A stretch of 64,000 nucleotides of DNA, taken from Nematostella vectensis (taxonomy: Eukaryota > Cnidaria > Anthozoa > Actiniaria > Edwardsiidae). Of the stretch, positions 1 through 12,165 are shown in pieces. The notes under the pieces are model-generated. The model did not search any database and was not told the origin of the DNA. It saw only the letters and a list, made by a program, of their open reading frames with translations. Each line of letters begins with the position of its first letter. The first letter of the stretch is position 1. Position numbers and translations under genes: made by a program. The stretch spans positions 7,681,540 to 7,745,539 of the forward strand of contig NC_064042.1 of NCBI RefSeq assembly GCF_932526225.1. Direction: 5' to 3'.

Positions 1-3000
1 GATTGACTTGCCGAAAGCAAATCACTGACTCGAAAGCTGCCTTATTGTACCTCATCGAATATGACATAGGCAGACTGCCAACAGACTTAAGTACGTATAA
101 CCTTTAGTTTGCGAATTGATCTAAAGCTGATTTTTCATGTTGTGTAACAAATAGATACTCGAAACCCCACTCTCAACTACTCTTATGCATCTTTGACTAC
201 TTCAAGTAGCAATAGTCTGTGTGTTTGACGATCCACCAGCCTTCAATTTTCAAAAAAGCTAAGCTGCCATTTCTATTTATGCTTGCCGTTTCCGGCGGCG
301 AATTCGTGCCTCGTGTTTCTAAACGCAAAAAGCCACCAGTTTCTTCTGGCGACTTATTTATAGTGGTTGCCGCAAATTAAGACATTCCTTCGGGGTATAG
401 GTAAAGTGTGTATGCTTCTTTTAAAATTGTTCAATTATTGAAGGTTTCTGGCGAGCGTCTTAGGATACCATATGGGTATACGTTTGTGATAACGTCATTG
501 AAAAATTTACTTCGCTTCTAATTTAAAGCAGATTTCAAAGTTTGCCCAGTAATACATTCGGTTTCATTGCCTAGCTAAACAAGGCCCTTGTGGAAAGAGC
601 TTGGTTCACATCTTGTGCAAATAGTGGCCTGATGAGCCGTCAATTTGTCTAGCGGATTCTATAATTATTTTTCACTTCGCTGAAAATTAAAGGCATCTAG
701 AAGAGCTAGCAGCTGAATAGGTTCCTTGCAGACTACCGATCTCAGCGGGCGGGATATTTGCACGTTTTCAATTGAATCACAGTGCTTCAAAGGATTCATT
801 CGAATCCATTCAAATACATACATGCTTCCAGTTTAGCTCGAATCTCAACAAAAATACAGAAGGACCACAAATACATACTTCGTCTTAAATAGACGTTCAC
901 GAATTTATTTTTAAAACGTTGATCCGAGTTATTTAGCTTATACTTAATTCTTCTCAAGTTACCGTGAAATCAAGACATGGAAATGTAAAGACTTTAACTC
1001 GACATTTCTGATTAATTAAGGCATCTTTTCTGATTTAGCTGAGTGAAAAGCCCTTATCTCAGCAAGTGCAATTGAAATTCGTTCCTGGAAAAATATTGTC
1101 TTTTTTGAAAGCCAATTTTAAGGCCCTTGCCTACAAAAAGACAAAAAAAAACATTTTTTTTCTAAATCACCCTTTCATTACAAACTTGCCAAGCTTTCAA
1201 AAAATATATTAAATATTGGTGGATTTGTTTGTTTTATTTACGAATTATTCAAGGTAGGTCTCCAAAAATACTTCTAAATTTACTCCATCTGATAACAGCG
1301 TTTCGCGGACAGGAATTGATAGAGCCCTCCTAGGAACTTTAATTTATTTCCGTGACTATTCCTTTCTAAATGTTATGTTTTCCATTTCTCTAATTTACAG
1401 TACAGTTTAGGTGTGAGATAGAAACATTCTTTTTGCCTGTTTTTGTCTGTGGCCATATTATGCCAAGTGCATTTTGGTGAATCGCTAATTGTGGTTGGAT
1501 TTAATGAAAACAATACGTTTAAAAGATAGTTTACTTTAGAGAGGATTGGTATTGACAAGCACTCGCGATTTGAATAAAGTTTAATGTGCATGGCAAATGA
1601 CATCGATTTCCCCAATCAACAAACATGGTTTTGCTTGGTTCGGTTAGACTGAAACAGACCTAACTTCCCGTGTTGTATTCTCAGAACAAGAGACATTTTG
1701 AATTATTGTCAAATCATCAAACCTCTTTGTAATCCATTCGACTGGATTTATGGGGGTGGCAAAGGGACCCAACATGAACATTCGATAAAATCGAATGCTT
1801 GCGGAAACCGTTTGAAGGGGGGCTGAATTGCTTTTCTCTGTCTATTGTGTCTAAAACTATTTACAGATTTATAAGGCGTCAAGAATGTCACAAGATTACT
1901 GCTTTATTGTAGTTAATTGACCCCGAGTTCCTAGGCGTTTATCGTGTGCAAATCGTATTGTATTTTAGTTATAATAAAACTATTGAAATATCCCTGTAAC
2001 TCAGTTGAGATAAGTGTGGTATGGAATTCGCGATAAGGATTTTTTAATTTTCTGATCATGCACGCCGTGAGAGAATAACATTGGCTTAAGGAAAAATATA
2101 CATTTATTTGAAATAAGGTTGCCCTCGAGAATTCATGTGTCCTAGCTCGCGTAGACTCATGGGTAACATATTTTTTAGCATTTATGCTATTTTTTTATAC
2201 CCGACAAGCGACACATGGATTCTCCGGGTGCAACCTATTAAAAAAAATATTTATATTATTAAATTATGATATTATTAGCTTGGTGAAAGCATGGGAGTGG
2301 CAATATATAGCAATATAAACTTTGGAAGGCATTACATTGAACATTAGTGTTAACTTGGAATTCTTTTTTATTCTATTTTCTGTCTTCTACAAATTGGGAT
2401 CAACTCTTTCTGCCCTGTCCCCTATAGGACCCTTGAATCCCTCCTCCCCCCCCCCCCCCCCCCCCTCCACACACACACACACACTCTACCAAGAACCTTA
2501 CATAGCTACCAAGGTTACCTTTGATGTTCCCTGCCCAATGTGATTTTTAGAATAACTGTCAAGGATATAAATTTACGAAATCACTAACCGCCATAAGAAG
2601 GGGCCTACTTCACACAGGAAACCGTAACTCATCTTTTCCAATTTCTCCTTTTCGTTCACTTACACTGACGATATCCTACGATCATAGAATACCATTCTTC
2701 TTTGTCACGGTCACGGACATAAAACTTTGAGGTCATATGGAAGTAGTTTCAGTTGGCTTCTACCTGTTATCTTTTCTCCTTATCTCTCTTATTAGAGGGC
2801 TTCGAAATGGTCAAATTATTGCCTCAGGATGAAGGTTCTAAATTCCATTCCAAGGCTCCGAGCACATTCTTCGATTTCAATTTTCTTTAAGAGATTTTGG
2901 ATTGCCCTTTTTCGTTATCGACCCATCATATTTCAAATGGTCGGTCCCTTTACCTGATGGCCTGTTAATCATGAATATTTTAAGAGAAGCTGAAGTTGAT

Positions 3001-3017
3001 CATCTAAATATTCTCAG
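1..3017. other. Sequence upstream of first visible glypican exon
   Basis: No exon is recognisable here. The stretch is AT-rich with short open frames only. The first visible glypican exon at 3018 needs an upstream phase-1 exon with the signal peptide and N-terminal Cys-rich part, and I find no match to these, so this is probably intron. A run of about 20 C (2446-2465) followed by an AC microsatellite (to about 2484) is the only obvious simple repeat. The frames at 1373-1615 and 2322-2543 look like chance. Confidence 0.5.
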
Positions 3018-6000
3018 GTTACTTCAAGAGTGTTGTGCAGGACGGCCATCAGCACAGCTTGCAGTTCCTTAGCACTTCAAACGTGAACCTCTCGCGCGCG
3101 GGACGCCCGCTCCTCGCGAGATTCTTCCAGCGCGTGGAACTCTCCATCGACAACGAGAACGTGAACCTTACGGATGTTGTCCTGGAGTTCTTCCGTGGTT
3201 CATTTCCTCTCTTATACAAGTACGCTTCGGGAAGATCTGAACATCTTTCCTCTCGCTACGAGAAGTGCCTTCGGGATCGCATGGAGGACATCCAGCCATT
3301 TGGCGACCACCCGAAGCAGATTGCGAACGGGCTGATCGAGGTGATCAAGCCTGTACAGGTGTATCTTGACAGCTTGACATTCGCGATGAAGATCATAGAT
3401 GGGTCACGGCTGCTCAGCTTCACTACTGGATGCGACCCTGTGCTCTTACAGATGACCTACTGTTCCTTGTGTAAGGGTTTATCCGAAACGTTAAAGCCAT
3501 GTCACCAGTACTGTCTGGAAGTGATGGAGAAGTGCTTAGCGCCCACCCTGCAGCTTCAGAAGTACTGGAAAGTGTATTTCGAGTCGCTGGATTCGCTCGC
3601 AAGTAGCTTGGCCGGAGAGAAGAGTGTTGGGTCTGTCATGACGTCTGTGTATAAGGATCTCTCGACTGCTGTAGCCCAAGTTCTCACCAGGGTTAATGAG
3701 GTCAAGCGCAAGGTTGGTGCTGGTTTCCTTTGTTTATGTAACAAATAGATAGACTTGAAAAACTTCATTACTGAATAACGTATGCGCATGCGCGTGTTCT
3801 GGCAAAAACAAACAAAATCTCAGTGTTGAATCGTTCGAGTAAAGGTACGAAAGGCTGACTTCGGTCGCTATTTTGACTTACTGTACAGCATTAAAACCAT
3901 ACTGTACAAAAGATGGCAAATTTTTTTGATAATGAGGGAGTCATAAAGAAAATTATAGCCTTAGGTTTGGTCTAGTTTTCTTAGCATTTGCCAAAATGTG
4001 ACAGTTCACCGGTAAAAAGCCGCCATTTTAAAACAAAAAGGCTGGTTTAACCGCGCGGTACTGGAACAAGTCTTGCGTTTTTCAGCACTGTCTTCGCCGC
4101 CACATTTACCGCACATGCGCGCCTTACTATTGGGAAGTTACAGGCGTGTTCCCAGGATATTGACTGGGGGAGGGGGGGGGGGGGTAATAAGTAATAAGAA
4201 TCATATGGAAAAAAACATAGTATTTGACGATTCTTCCATAAGAAATGACCCACTTTTTGCTGGCCAAGAGGGGGGAGGGTGGGGGGTGCACGCTGCGCAC
4301 CACCCTGTATACACGCCTGAGTTATATGTCCACCATTCCTATCACCATCTTCCACAAGCTATATTAACAACACCACTACGAGCAGCGCCATGACCCCCAC
4401 TATTCCCATTGCCCCATACAACAACCAATAACACCACCATCATAATAACAACCACCCCTCCCCTTTTGTCATCATCACTATCATTGTCATAACGAGCTCT
4501 TAATATCACCGTAGTTCTTTATTCCAATTTATCATATTTTGCTCAGTTAAAACACTACATGAATTGTATTGTCGTTTAAAGTATCAACAATTTCAAATGT
4601 GCAAAAAAAGCGCGCCAAAATAGAAAAAAGGGAAATGCGTAGCAGGTGACGTTGCTAAAAAATATCCATGTTTACAATCACCATAGTAACAGGCTATTCT
4701 CCGTCCTCCCAGGCGTACACGTATTGTGGGACTCCCCAATATGTAAATGAAGCACCTTCCTTGCCTAGTGCACCCCCTCCCCATAGACCAACCAGTGATA
4801 GTCACCTCCGGACCCCCCTGGAATCCAAGATGGAGGGTGCTAAGTCCAAGATGCTGCTCCTAAACACGCTGTTCGGTGAGCTGCCCAGTCTCGTTTGTGT
4901 TGCGGACGGCGTGGCTGCAGTTAGCGAGCGAAAGGGAGTAGAGAAATGCTGGAATGGAACGGCAATGGCCAGGTAAAGAACGATGGAAGGATCGGAGTGG
5001 AAAAATAAAAATGATTAAATTGTAAGATTTGATTGAATGATTAATTTGTAGATTGAACTATGAAAAAGGACTTTGAGCGTATAAGGTTTTGCACTATTTT
5101 TACATGCTAGTAGTCACAAAATCAGATCAGCTTCTTGCTAAGAAAGGTGGCCTTTGTGTGATTTGTACTTGTTATTGCTGGCTTTAATAAGTACCTAAAT
5201 TGTAGGTACATCGGTCCTCTGAGCGCATCAATGGACGCATTCCAAATCATCGCGATTGATAACGCCAAGATCAGAACTCTTGTCAGCGAGATGAAGCAAA
5301 CCATTAAAACGATCCAGCGTCACACGCGGAGAGAAAAGATAGACACTGGCAGCGGAAGCGGAGAAGGTGGAAGTGGAGGTGAGGGTTATTTCGCGGTCTA
5401 ATCGCGGTTACGAGTATATCGAGGTCAAATCGCGGTTACGAGTATATCGAGGTCTAATCGCGGTTACGAGTATATCGAGGTCTAATCGCAGTTACGAGTA
5501 TATCGAGGTCTAATCGCGGTTACGAGTATATCGTGGTCTAATCGCGGTTACGAGTATATCGAGGTCTAATCGCGGTTACGAGTATATCGAGGTCTAATCG
5601 CGGTTACGAGTATATCGAGGTCAAATCGCGGTTACGGGTACATCGAGGTCTAATCGCGGTTACGAGTATATCGAGGTCTAATCGCGGTTACGAGTATATC
5701 GAGGTCTAATCGCGGTTACGAGTATATCGTGGTCTAATCGCGGTTACGAGTATATCGAGGTCTAATCGCGGTTTAGAGTATATCGAGGTCTAATCGCGGT
5801 TACGAGTATGTCGAGGTCTAATCGCGGTTTAGGGTATATCGATGTCTAATCGCGGTAAAGAGTATATCGAGGTCTAATCGCGGTTACGAGTATACCGAGG
5901 TCAAATCGCGGTTACGAGTATATCGAGGTCAAATCGCGGTTACGAGTATATCGAGGTCTAATCGCGGTTTAGAGTATATCGAGGTCTAATCGCGGTTACG

Positions 6001-9000
6001 AGTACATCGAGGTCAAATCGCGGTTTAGAGTATATCGAGGTCAAATCGCGGTTTAGAGTATATCGAGGTCAAATCACGGTTAAGAGTATATCGAGATCAA
6101 ATCGCGGTTAAGAGTATATAAGGTCAAATAGCGGTTTCGTGTATATCGAAGTCAAATCACGGTTAGGAATATATCGAGGTCAAATCGCGGTTAAGAGTAT
6201 ATCAGGTCAAATCGCGGTAAAGAGTATATCGAGGTCAAATCACGGTAAAGAGTATATCGAGGTCAAATCACGGTAAAGAGTATGTCGAGGTCAAATCACG
6301 GTTAAGAGTATATCGAGGTCAAATCACGGTTAAGAATATATCGAGGTCAAATCGCGGTTTCGAGTATATCGAGGTCAAATCGCGGTTACGAGTATACCGA
6401 GGTCAAATCGCGGTTTCGAGTATATCAAGGTCAAATCGCGGTTTCGAGTATATCGAGGTCAAATCGCGGTTACGAGTATATCAAGGTCAAATCGCGGTTT
6501 CGAGTATATCGAGGTCAAATCGCGGTTACGGGTATATCAAGGTCAAATCGCGGTTTCGAGTATATCGAGGTCAAATCACGGTTAGGAGTATATCGAGGTC
6601 AATTCACGGTTAGGAATATATCAAGGTCAAATCGCGGTTTCGGGTATATCGAGGTCAAATCGCGGTTTCGAGTATATCAAGGTCAAATCGCGGTTTCGAG
6701 TATATCAAGGTCAAATCGCGGTTTCGAGTATATCGAGGTCAAATCCCGTTTTTTTGCTCTTGTGTACGTAACATAGCGATGGAATCTGCACAAATGGAAG
6801 TAAAGGCGTGATGTTATCGCGAAGGGGTCAAAAGTTACCTGGTTTCTTTCGGACATATGTATATGTTGCGGGCAAATAGCCCTAGGCTACGCGGCAATAT
6901 TTCGAACGTGCAATATGTTGGCCCTTGAGTGACATTGTTGTTTGCATCTTGCGTGACATTATCATGTGCGCCTTGCGTAAACATTGTTATGTGCACCTTG
7001 CGTGACATTTTCATGTGCACCTTGCGTGACATTTTCATGTGCACCTTGCGTGACAATATCATGTGCGCCTTGCGTGACATTATCCTGTGTGCCTTGCGTG
7101 ACATTATCCTGTGTGCCTTGCGTGACATTGTCCTTGTTCCCTTGTAGGTTCCAATGTCATAGATGGTAGCGGATGCGATTCAGACGACGACGATTGTGCC
7201 AGTGGAAGTGGAAAGAATACGGTGGACTTCAGAGGTGAACTCGAATAAGCAGCTTGTAGAGCGAAGCGTATCTTTTACACCACTGTTATATTTTTTTGCC
7301 CGCCTGCCTACCTGATGCTAAATTACTAGGGCGTAGACAGGAGCTGGTTGAGTCTCTCACGTCTAAAAGGCCGACGTATAGACATACGGAACTTAGCCCA
7401 TTACTAGGAGTGCGCGACAGGGGGAGCCCATCACTAGGAGCGCGTGACTATATCATTGTCTTGAGTGAGCCCATCACTAGGAGTACACAACACAGATAGC
7501 CCATCACTAGGAGCGCGTGACTATATCATTGTCTTGAGTGAGCCCATTACTAGGAGCGCACAACACAGGTAGCCCATCACTAGGAGTACACAACACAGGT
7601 AGCCTATCACTAGGAGCGCGTGACTATATCATTGTCTTGAGTGAGCCCATCACTAGGAGTACACAACACAGATAGCCCATCACTAGGAGCGCGTGACTAT
7701 ATCATTGTCTTGAGTGAGCCCATCACTAGGAGTACACAACACAGATAGCCCATCACTAGGGGCGCGTGACTATATCATTGTCTTGAGTGAGCCCATTACT
7801 AGGAGCGCACAACACAGGTAGCCCATCACTAGGAGCGCACAACACAGGTAGCCCATCACTAGGAGCGCACAACACAGGTAGCCCATCACTAGGAGTACAC
7901 AACACAGATAGCCCATCACTAGGAGCGCGTGACTATATCATTGTCTTGAGTGAGCCCATCACTAGGAGTACACAACACAGATAGCCCATCACTAGGAGCG
8001 CACAACACAGGTAGCCCATCACTAGGAGCGCACAACACAGATAGCCCATCACTAGGAGCGCACAACACAGATAGCCCATCACTAGGAGCGCACAACACAG
8101 ATAGCCCATCACTAGGAGCGCACAACACAGATAGCCCATCACTAGGAGCGCACAACACAGGTAGCCCATCACTAGGAGTACACAACACAGGTAGCCTATC
8201 ACTAGGAGCGCACAACACAGGTAGCCCATCACTAGGGGCGCACAACACAGATAGCCCATCACTAGGAGCGCGTGACTATATCATTGTCTTGAGTGAGCCC
8301 ATTACTAGGAGCGCACAACACAGGTAGCCCATCACTAGGAGCGCACAACACAGGAAGCTTATCACTAGGAGCGCACAACACAGGTAGCCCATCACTAGGG
8401 GCGCACAACACAGATAGCCCATCACTAGGAGCGCATGACTATATCATTGTCTTGAGTGAGCCCATCACTAGGAGCGCACAACACAGATAGCCTATCACTA
8501 GGAGCGCACAACACAGATAGCCCATCACTAGGAGCGCATGACTATATCATTGTCTTGAGTGGGCCATTTAAAAGACTTGCTATTTAAACCTTGCAGAGGG
8601 CTCTTGGCCAGTGTAGAAGATCTATGAGAGACTTAATGCTACTCAGTCCCATCTATTCTAAGGTGTCTCTTGTCTCTATAACGCTTGTCGCGCTGCCTCT
8701 TCAACCGCAAAGTAAAGAAAATTCAAGAACGCCTGCCCCCAGTTTTTCGATGTCGGTTACGTCCTTGAATTCAAACAGCAAAGTAGAGAAAAGGACATGA
8801 CGGAAAAACCTGGAAAACGCGCAATTCCAGATAGAGAGAGGAGGCACAATTTCTTACAATCGCTATAGGTTTCCTTGTATAACGGAGTGATTTTCAAAAC
8901 ACAAATGACGTGAGGCCGAAGTGCACATAACCAGATTTTGGCTTTTTAAGATAATTTTTCCTTGATCATCATTGCCCTGTGTATCAGTTCAGGGACGAAA

Positions 9001-10628
9001 AGCTCAAATTTCAATGACACTTTACAAAAAGTCGCATCAATTTAAAAAAAGTCGCACTTGATGTGTTGTTTGCTATAAGTTACTAAGTACTCAGAGAAAT
9101 TCTCTGCCTTATTCGATGTAAGATGGGCTTATTTGAAGCGTCACGTCATGTTTTTCCGTCATGTCAGAGAAAAGGGGTTTAGTGCGCATCAGAGAACTGC
9201 ATAATCCTTCTAGTCATGAAGTGTCTTCGAGTAAAATCTGTGATCGTCGCATGTGCTAATTAGCTAAACCAAGAGAGCATAAGATAAGAGAGGGACACTT
9301 GGGTATTACCCGCGCGCCATGTCGATTCCCATCCTGGCTATTTTTAGTGACCACCACCCCACCACTGCGCGTGAGAATTTGCTCCTTTTATTTTGTCCTA
9401 CTCCCCCGCGGGTTGCGTGTTGTTGTTTTGCCAACTCGATAGGAATGAAAAGAGATCATGTAAATAACTCGGAAGAAGAAAACAAGTCTAACTTAAGTTA
9501 CCAAGATTGGCAAATATACTCACAGAAAGCTAAATCCCTGAATAGTTTGACTTACAGATTTCGTTTGACCATTAAGAAGATAATGAATGTTGAGAAACCA
9601 CGAAAACGCAGCAAGTTAGAGCGGAAGCGGTGTTTGAAGCACGAGGTTTTTCCGCTCTTGATTTTGAATGAAGTCGTTTTTAATAATAATAATAATATAA
9701 TAATAATAATAATGGTTTATTACAGATTCCAACAATTAAGAGGCTCTTCTTCTGTAAGATACTTACAATTAACAATGCACGTTTTCGAAATCTCGCAATC
9801 CTCGAAGAAATACATCCCCTTAATAAACCGCAACTGTCTGTATCCTTGTTGCTAGAATAAAATTTTCGATGCTATTTGTGCAAATAGGGTGTTTTTTTCG
9901 GTTTCAAGTCACAAAACAGCGGCAAACAACAAGATGTAAATGCCAAAGCGCGGGGGTAGGTAGGGTGGTGGTTACTAAAATAAGCCGGATTCGGACGCGA
10001 CATGGCGCGCGGGTAATACCAAAGTGTCCCTCACTTATCTTATGCTCTCTTGGCTAAACTTTGTATTGGTGGTCACGGTAGCGCGCGTCGCATGGTTAAC
10101 TTTGTCTTAGACCCCGTCCCCACTTATCCGTTTTCGTTTTAAAACGCAACCTTTTTGTTCCGTTTTCGAAACGATCCGCGTCCACACGAAGCGTTTTCAT
10201 TTTTATACGACCCGTCCCCACGAAAACGATAACAAGTTCTACAGCGCCTGCGTACTCGCGCGCCAAGTGGACTGCGTTTTGAAACGAAAACTGATACGTG
10301 GGGACAGGGTCTTAGTGCGCGTGTCGCATGGTTAACTTTGTATTGGTGGTCACCGTAGTGCGTGTCGCCCTAAAACTAGTTTCCGCGCACCTTTAATGTT
10401 ACTTTTTCTAATGTTTTTGTTTTTACAGGCGACGGAAGAAAAGACGATGGCGACTTCTACCTAACCGACACCACCACAGCAAACCCAAATGGCAAACCCA
10501 CCGTGCAGCTTGATGGCGGAGTCCTGGGCGCCAAAAACGACAAACGCAGCGCGGCTACAACCGCGGGACTTCATCATGCGTTACTCGCATGCGTGACCGT
10601 ACTAGCGGTCCTTATACTCGGAGTATAG
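3018..10628 (+). CDS. Glypican, GPC3/GPC5 (dally) type, 5' partial
   Basis: Cell-surface heparan sulfate proteoglycan core protein, normally GPI-anchored and a modulator of Wnt, Hedgehog and BMP ligands. Exons read as 3018-3712, 4713-4972, 5206-5378, 7148-7234 and 10429-10628; all phases match. The first exon holds the family core: DIQPFG, then MTYCSLCKG, KPCHQYC and KYWKVYFESL. The second holds YCGTP and a CWNG motif. Two serine-glycine glycosaminoglycan sites follow (TGSGSGEGGSGG and an acidic DSDDDDCASGSG segment). The last exon ends in a hydrophobic tail (LLACVTVLAVLILGV) typical of a GPI signal. The acidic patch plus SGSG and the KYW motif resemble GPC3/5 more than GPC4/6. The signal peptide and first Cys exon are not in view and probably lie upstream of the window. 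The introns 5379-7147 and 7235-10428 are filled by minisatellites and transposons. Confidence 0.88.
5379..6755. repeat. 28-bp minisatellite in glypican intron
   Basis: About 49 tandem copies of a 28-bp unit built around AATCGCGGTTACGAGTATAT begin at the donor of the exon ending at 5378. Units early in the array mostly read GGTCTAATCGCGG and later ones GGTCAAATCGCGG, so the array shows sub-families in order. It has no open frame and no unique spacers. Confidence 0.95.
6930..7140. repeat. 24-bp minisatellite abutting a splice acceptor
   Basis: About nine copies of a 24-bp unit (core CTTGCGTGACATTATCATGT) run into the polypyrimidine tract of the acceptor at 7147. The open frames seen here on both strands are products of the repeat, whose unit length is a multiple of three. 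Confidence 0.92.
7380..8560. repeat. 30-bp minisatellite with a longer variant unit
   Basis: The main unit is 30 bp (core AGCCCATCACTAGGAGCGCA, then CAACACAG). It is interspersed with a longer variant carrying GACTATATCATTGTCTTGAG. The unit is a multiple of three, so long false open frames of 65-125 codons appear on both strands. It lies in the last intron of the first glypican gene. Confidence 0.95.
8794..9165. mobile_element. MULE-like MITE, copy 1
   Basis: A 372-bp element with inverted ends GACATGACGGAAAAAC and GTTTTTCCGTCATGTC, flanked by the 9-bp direct repeat AGAGAAAAG (8785-8793 and 9166-9174). A second copy in opposite orientation lies at 32271-32636. No coding capacity. A 9-bp target duplication is typical of Mutator-like elements. 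Confidence 0.9.
9270..10052. mobile_element. Non-autonomous TIR element, 7-bp TSD, copy 1
   Basis: A 783-bp element with ends CAAGAGAGCATAAGATAAG and its inverse. The terminal inverted repeats run for about 90 bp or more. It is flanked by GCTAAAC (9263-9269 and 10053-10059). The related 59055-61748 element shares both ends and parts of the interior. The 178-codon open frame at 9319-9855 begins inside the inverted repeat and includes an AAT microsatellite, so I do not take it as a transposase. Confidence 0.88.
10110..10311. mobile_element. PIF/Harbinger-like MITE (TTA duplication)
   Basis: Inverted ends GACCCCGTCCCCAC and GTGGGGACAGGGTC enclose about 200 bp that itself has GTTTTCGTTTTAAAACG-type symmetry. 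It is flanked by TTA on both sides (10107-10109, 10312-10314). It sits in the last glypican intron, between two copies of a flank of about 43 bp (CGTCGCATGGTTAACTTTGT). A degenerate relative may lie at about 56825-57010. Confidence 0.75.
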
Positions 10629-11754
10629 CCCTCGGCGGGGTTCAAATAGTGCATTAATAGGTTCCCGGGTCAATACGGTAAAAGGCGTCGCTAATGACGC
10701 CCGCGCTTTTAAAGACTTTTAGAAATTGGGACCATAACTTTCCTTGACAAAATTACACGCTATTTTTGAAATAAGGTTTCGCGGATACCCTTGAAAATTG
10801 CGAACGTTTACGAAGGGTCCTATGATATCCTACTTTGTAAGAACCCTGAATCCGACCATGGTAAGGACAGACAAGGTTTATGAAACAAGAAATACTCCCT
10901 TGCCCCCCTCTTCTTAAAAAGAGACATTTGTCAAGGAATGTGAAATTAGCCGTTTACAGTCAATAAGGACTCACACCCGAATATTACAACCTTTAAGTCA
11001 GCCGTTACATCACCGCCGAATAGTACCGAGTACGAAGCCGTCACGAGTCACCTCGGAATAGAACCGGAGTCACCCCGACTCGTGCCGACTTACAACGGAA
11101 TATTACTGCCATTAAGTGAGCCGACAATTATCAAATTTCCTGAAAAATGAAGCTCCATACATTTTCTATAAAATTAGTTAAGGGACCGCTTTGGTATCTT
11201 ATGGGTATGTTACAAAAATCCCCTAACAAATTCGAGGGATTCAAAAATTTGGGGAAAAACGAACCTGCCAATCCTTGGCTTACTAAAGGAATAGCGCATT
11301 TCAGAGGAAGAAAGTCAAGTTACCCAACTACCTGTGGAAAAAAAGATATCGAGGGGTAAAGAAAAACTACCCGTCGCATATCAAATAGTCGGTCCTTGAC
11401 CCGTTTTACCAATGGCAAGGGGCCAACGGTGATAACGGGTTTCTGCTAAACAGTGCTAAGCTGTGTGAATCGGTTTCTGTAAATCAGACTTTATCCTTAC
11501 TATCCTGTAATGATATTATTCTTTGTGTACTCTTGCTGATAACTCCTACTAGTTTCGAAATTATTGTAAATAACTACAATTTATTAATCTTTATTTGGTA
11601 CATGATACAACAACGTGACATCATGACATTGTTATTCTTGTTTGACTGGTGTGTTTTTATCTATAGGGTTAGACGATCAAAAGCTTGGGATTAGCGATAT
11701 CTAAAAAATGTCCTGCTTTATAGTATGAAAAATGTAGCCTATTTTCAGGCGTTT

Positions 11755-12165
11755 ACCCGTTGTTTTTCGCTATGTTTACCTGGTGTTCTTTGCTATGTTT
11801 ACCAGGTGTTTTTTGCTGTTTACCCGGGTTTTCTCGCTATGTTTATCCGATGATTCTCGCTATGTTTACCCTGGTTTTCTCGCTATTTTTACCCGGTGTT
11901 TTTCGCTATTTTTACCCGGTGATTTTCGCTATGTTTACCCGGTGTTTTTCGCTTAGTTTATCCGGGTTTGTCGCTGTGTTTACCCGGGTTTACTCGCTAT
12001 GTTTACCCGGGTTTTCTCGCTATGTTTACCCGGAGTTTTTCGCTATTTTCACCCGGTGATTTTCGCTATGTTTACCCGGTGTTTTTTGCTTAGTTAACCC
12101 GGGTTTTCTCGCTGTGTCTATCCGGTGATTTTCGCATTGTTTACCCGGTGATTTTCGCTATGCCC
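11755..12165. repeat. About 22-bp minisatellite
   Basis: Roughly 19 degenerate units of about 22 bp with the core TTTTCGCTATGTTTACCCGG lie between the glypican genes. Open frames within it, such as 11760-12059, are repeat artefacts. Confidence 0.92.

Noticed and set aside
6835-7169. Repetitive Met-Ser-Arg-Lys and Cys-rich open frames
   Set aside because: Products of the 24-bp array before a glypican acceptor.
7380-8560. Open frames of 65-125 codons on both strands with periodic peptides
   Set aside because: They follow from a 30-bp tandem repeat whose length is a multiple of three.
9319-9855. 178-codon open frame
   Set aside because: Starts in a terminal inverted repeat and crosses an AAT microsatellite; no transposase motif.
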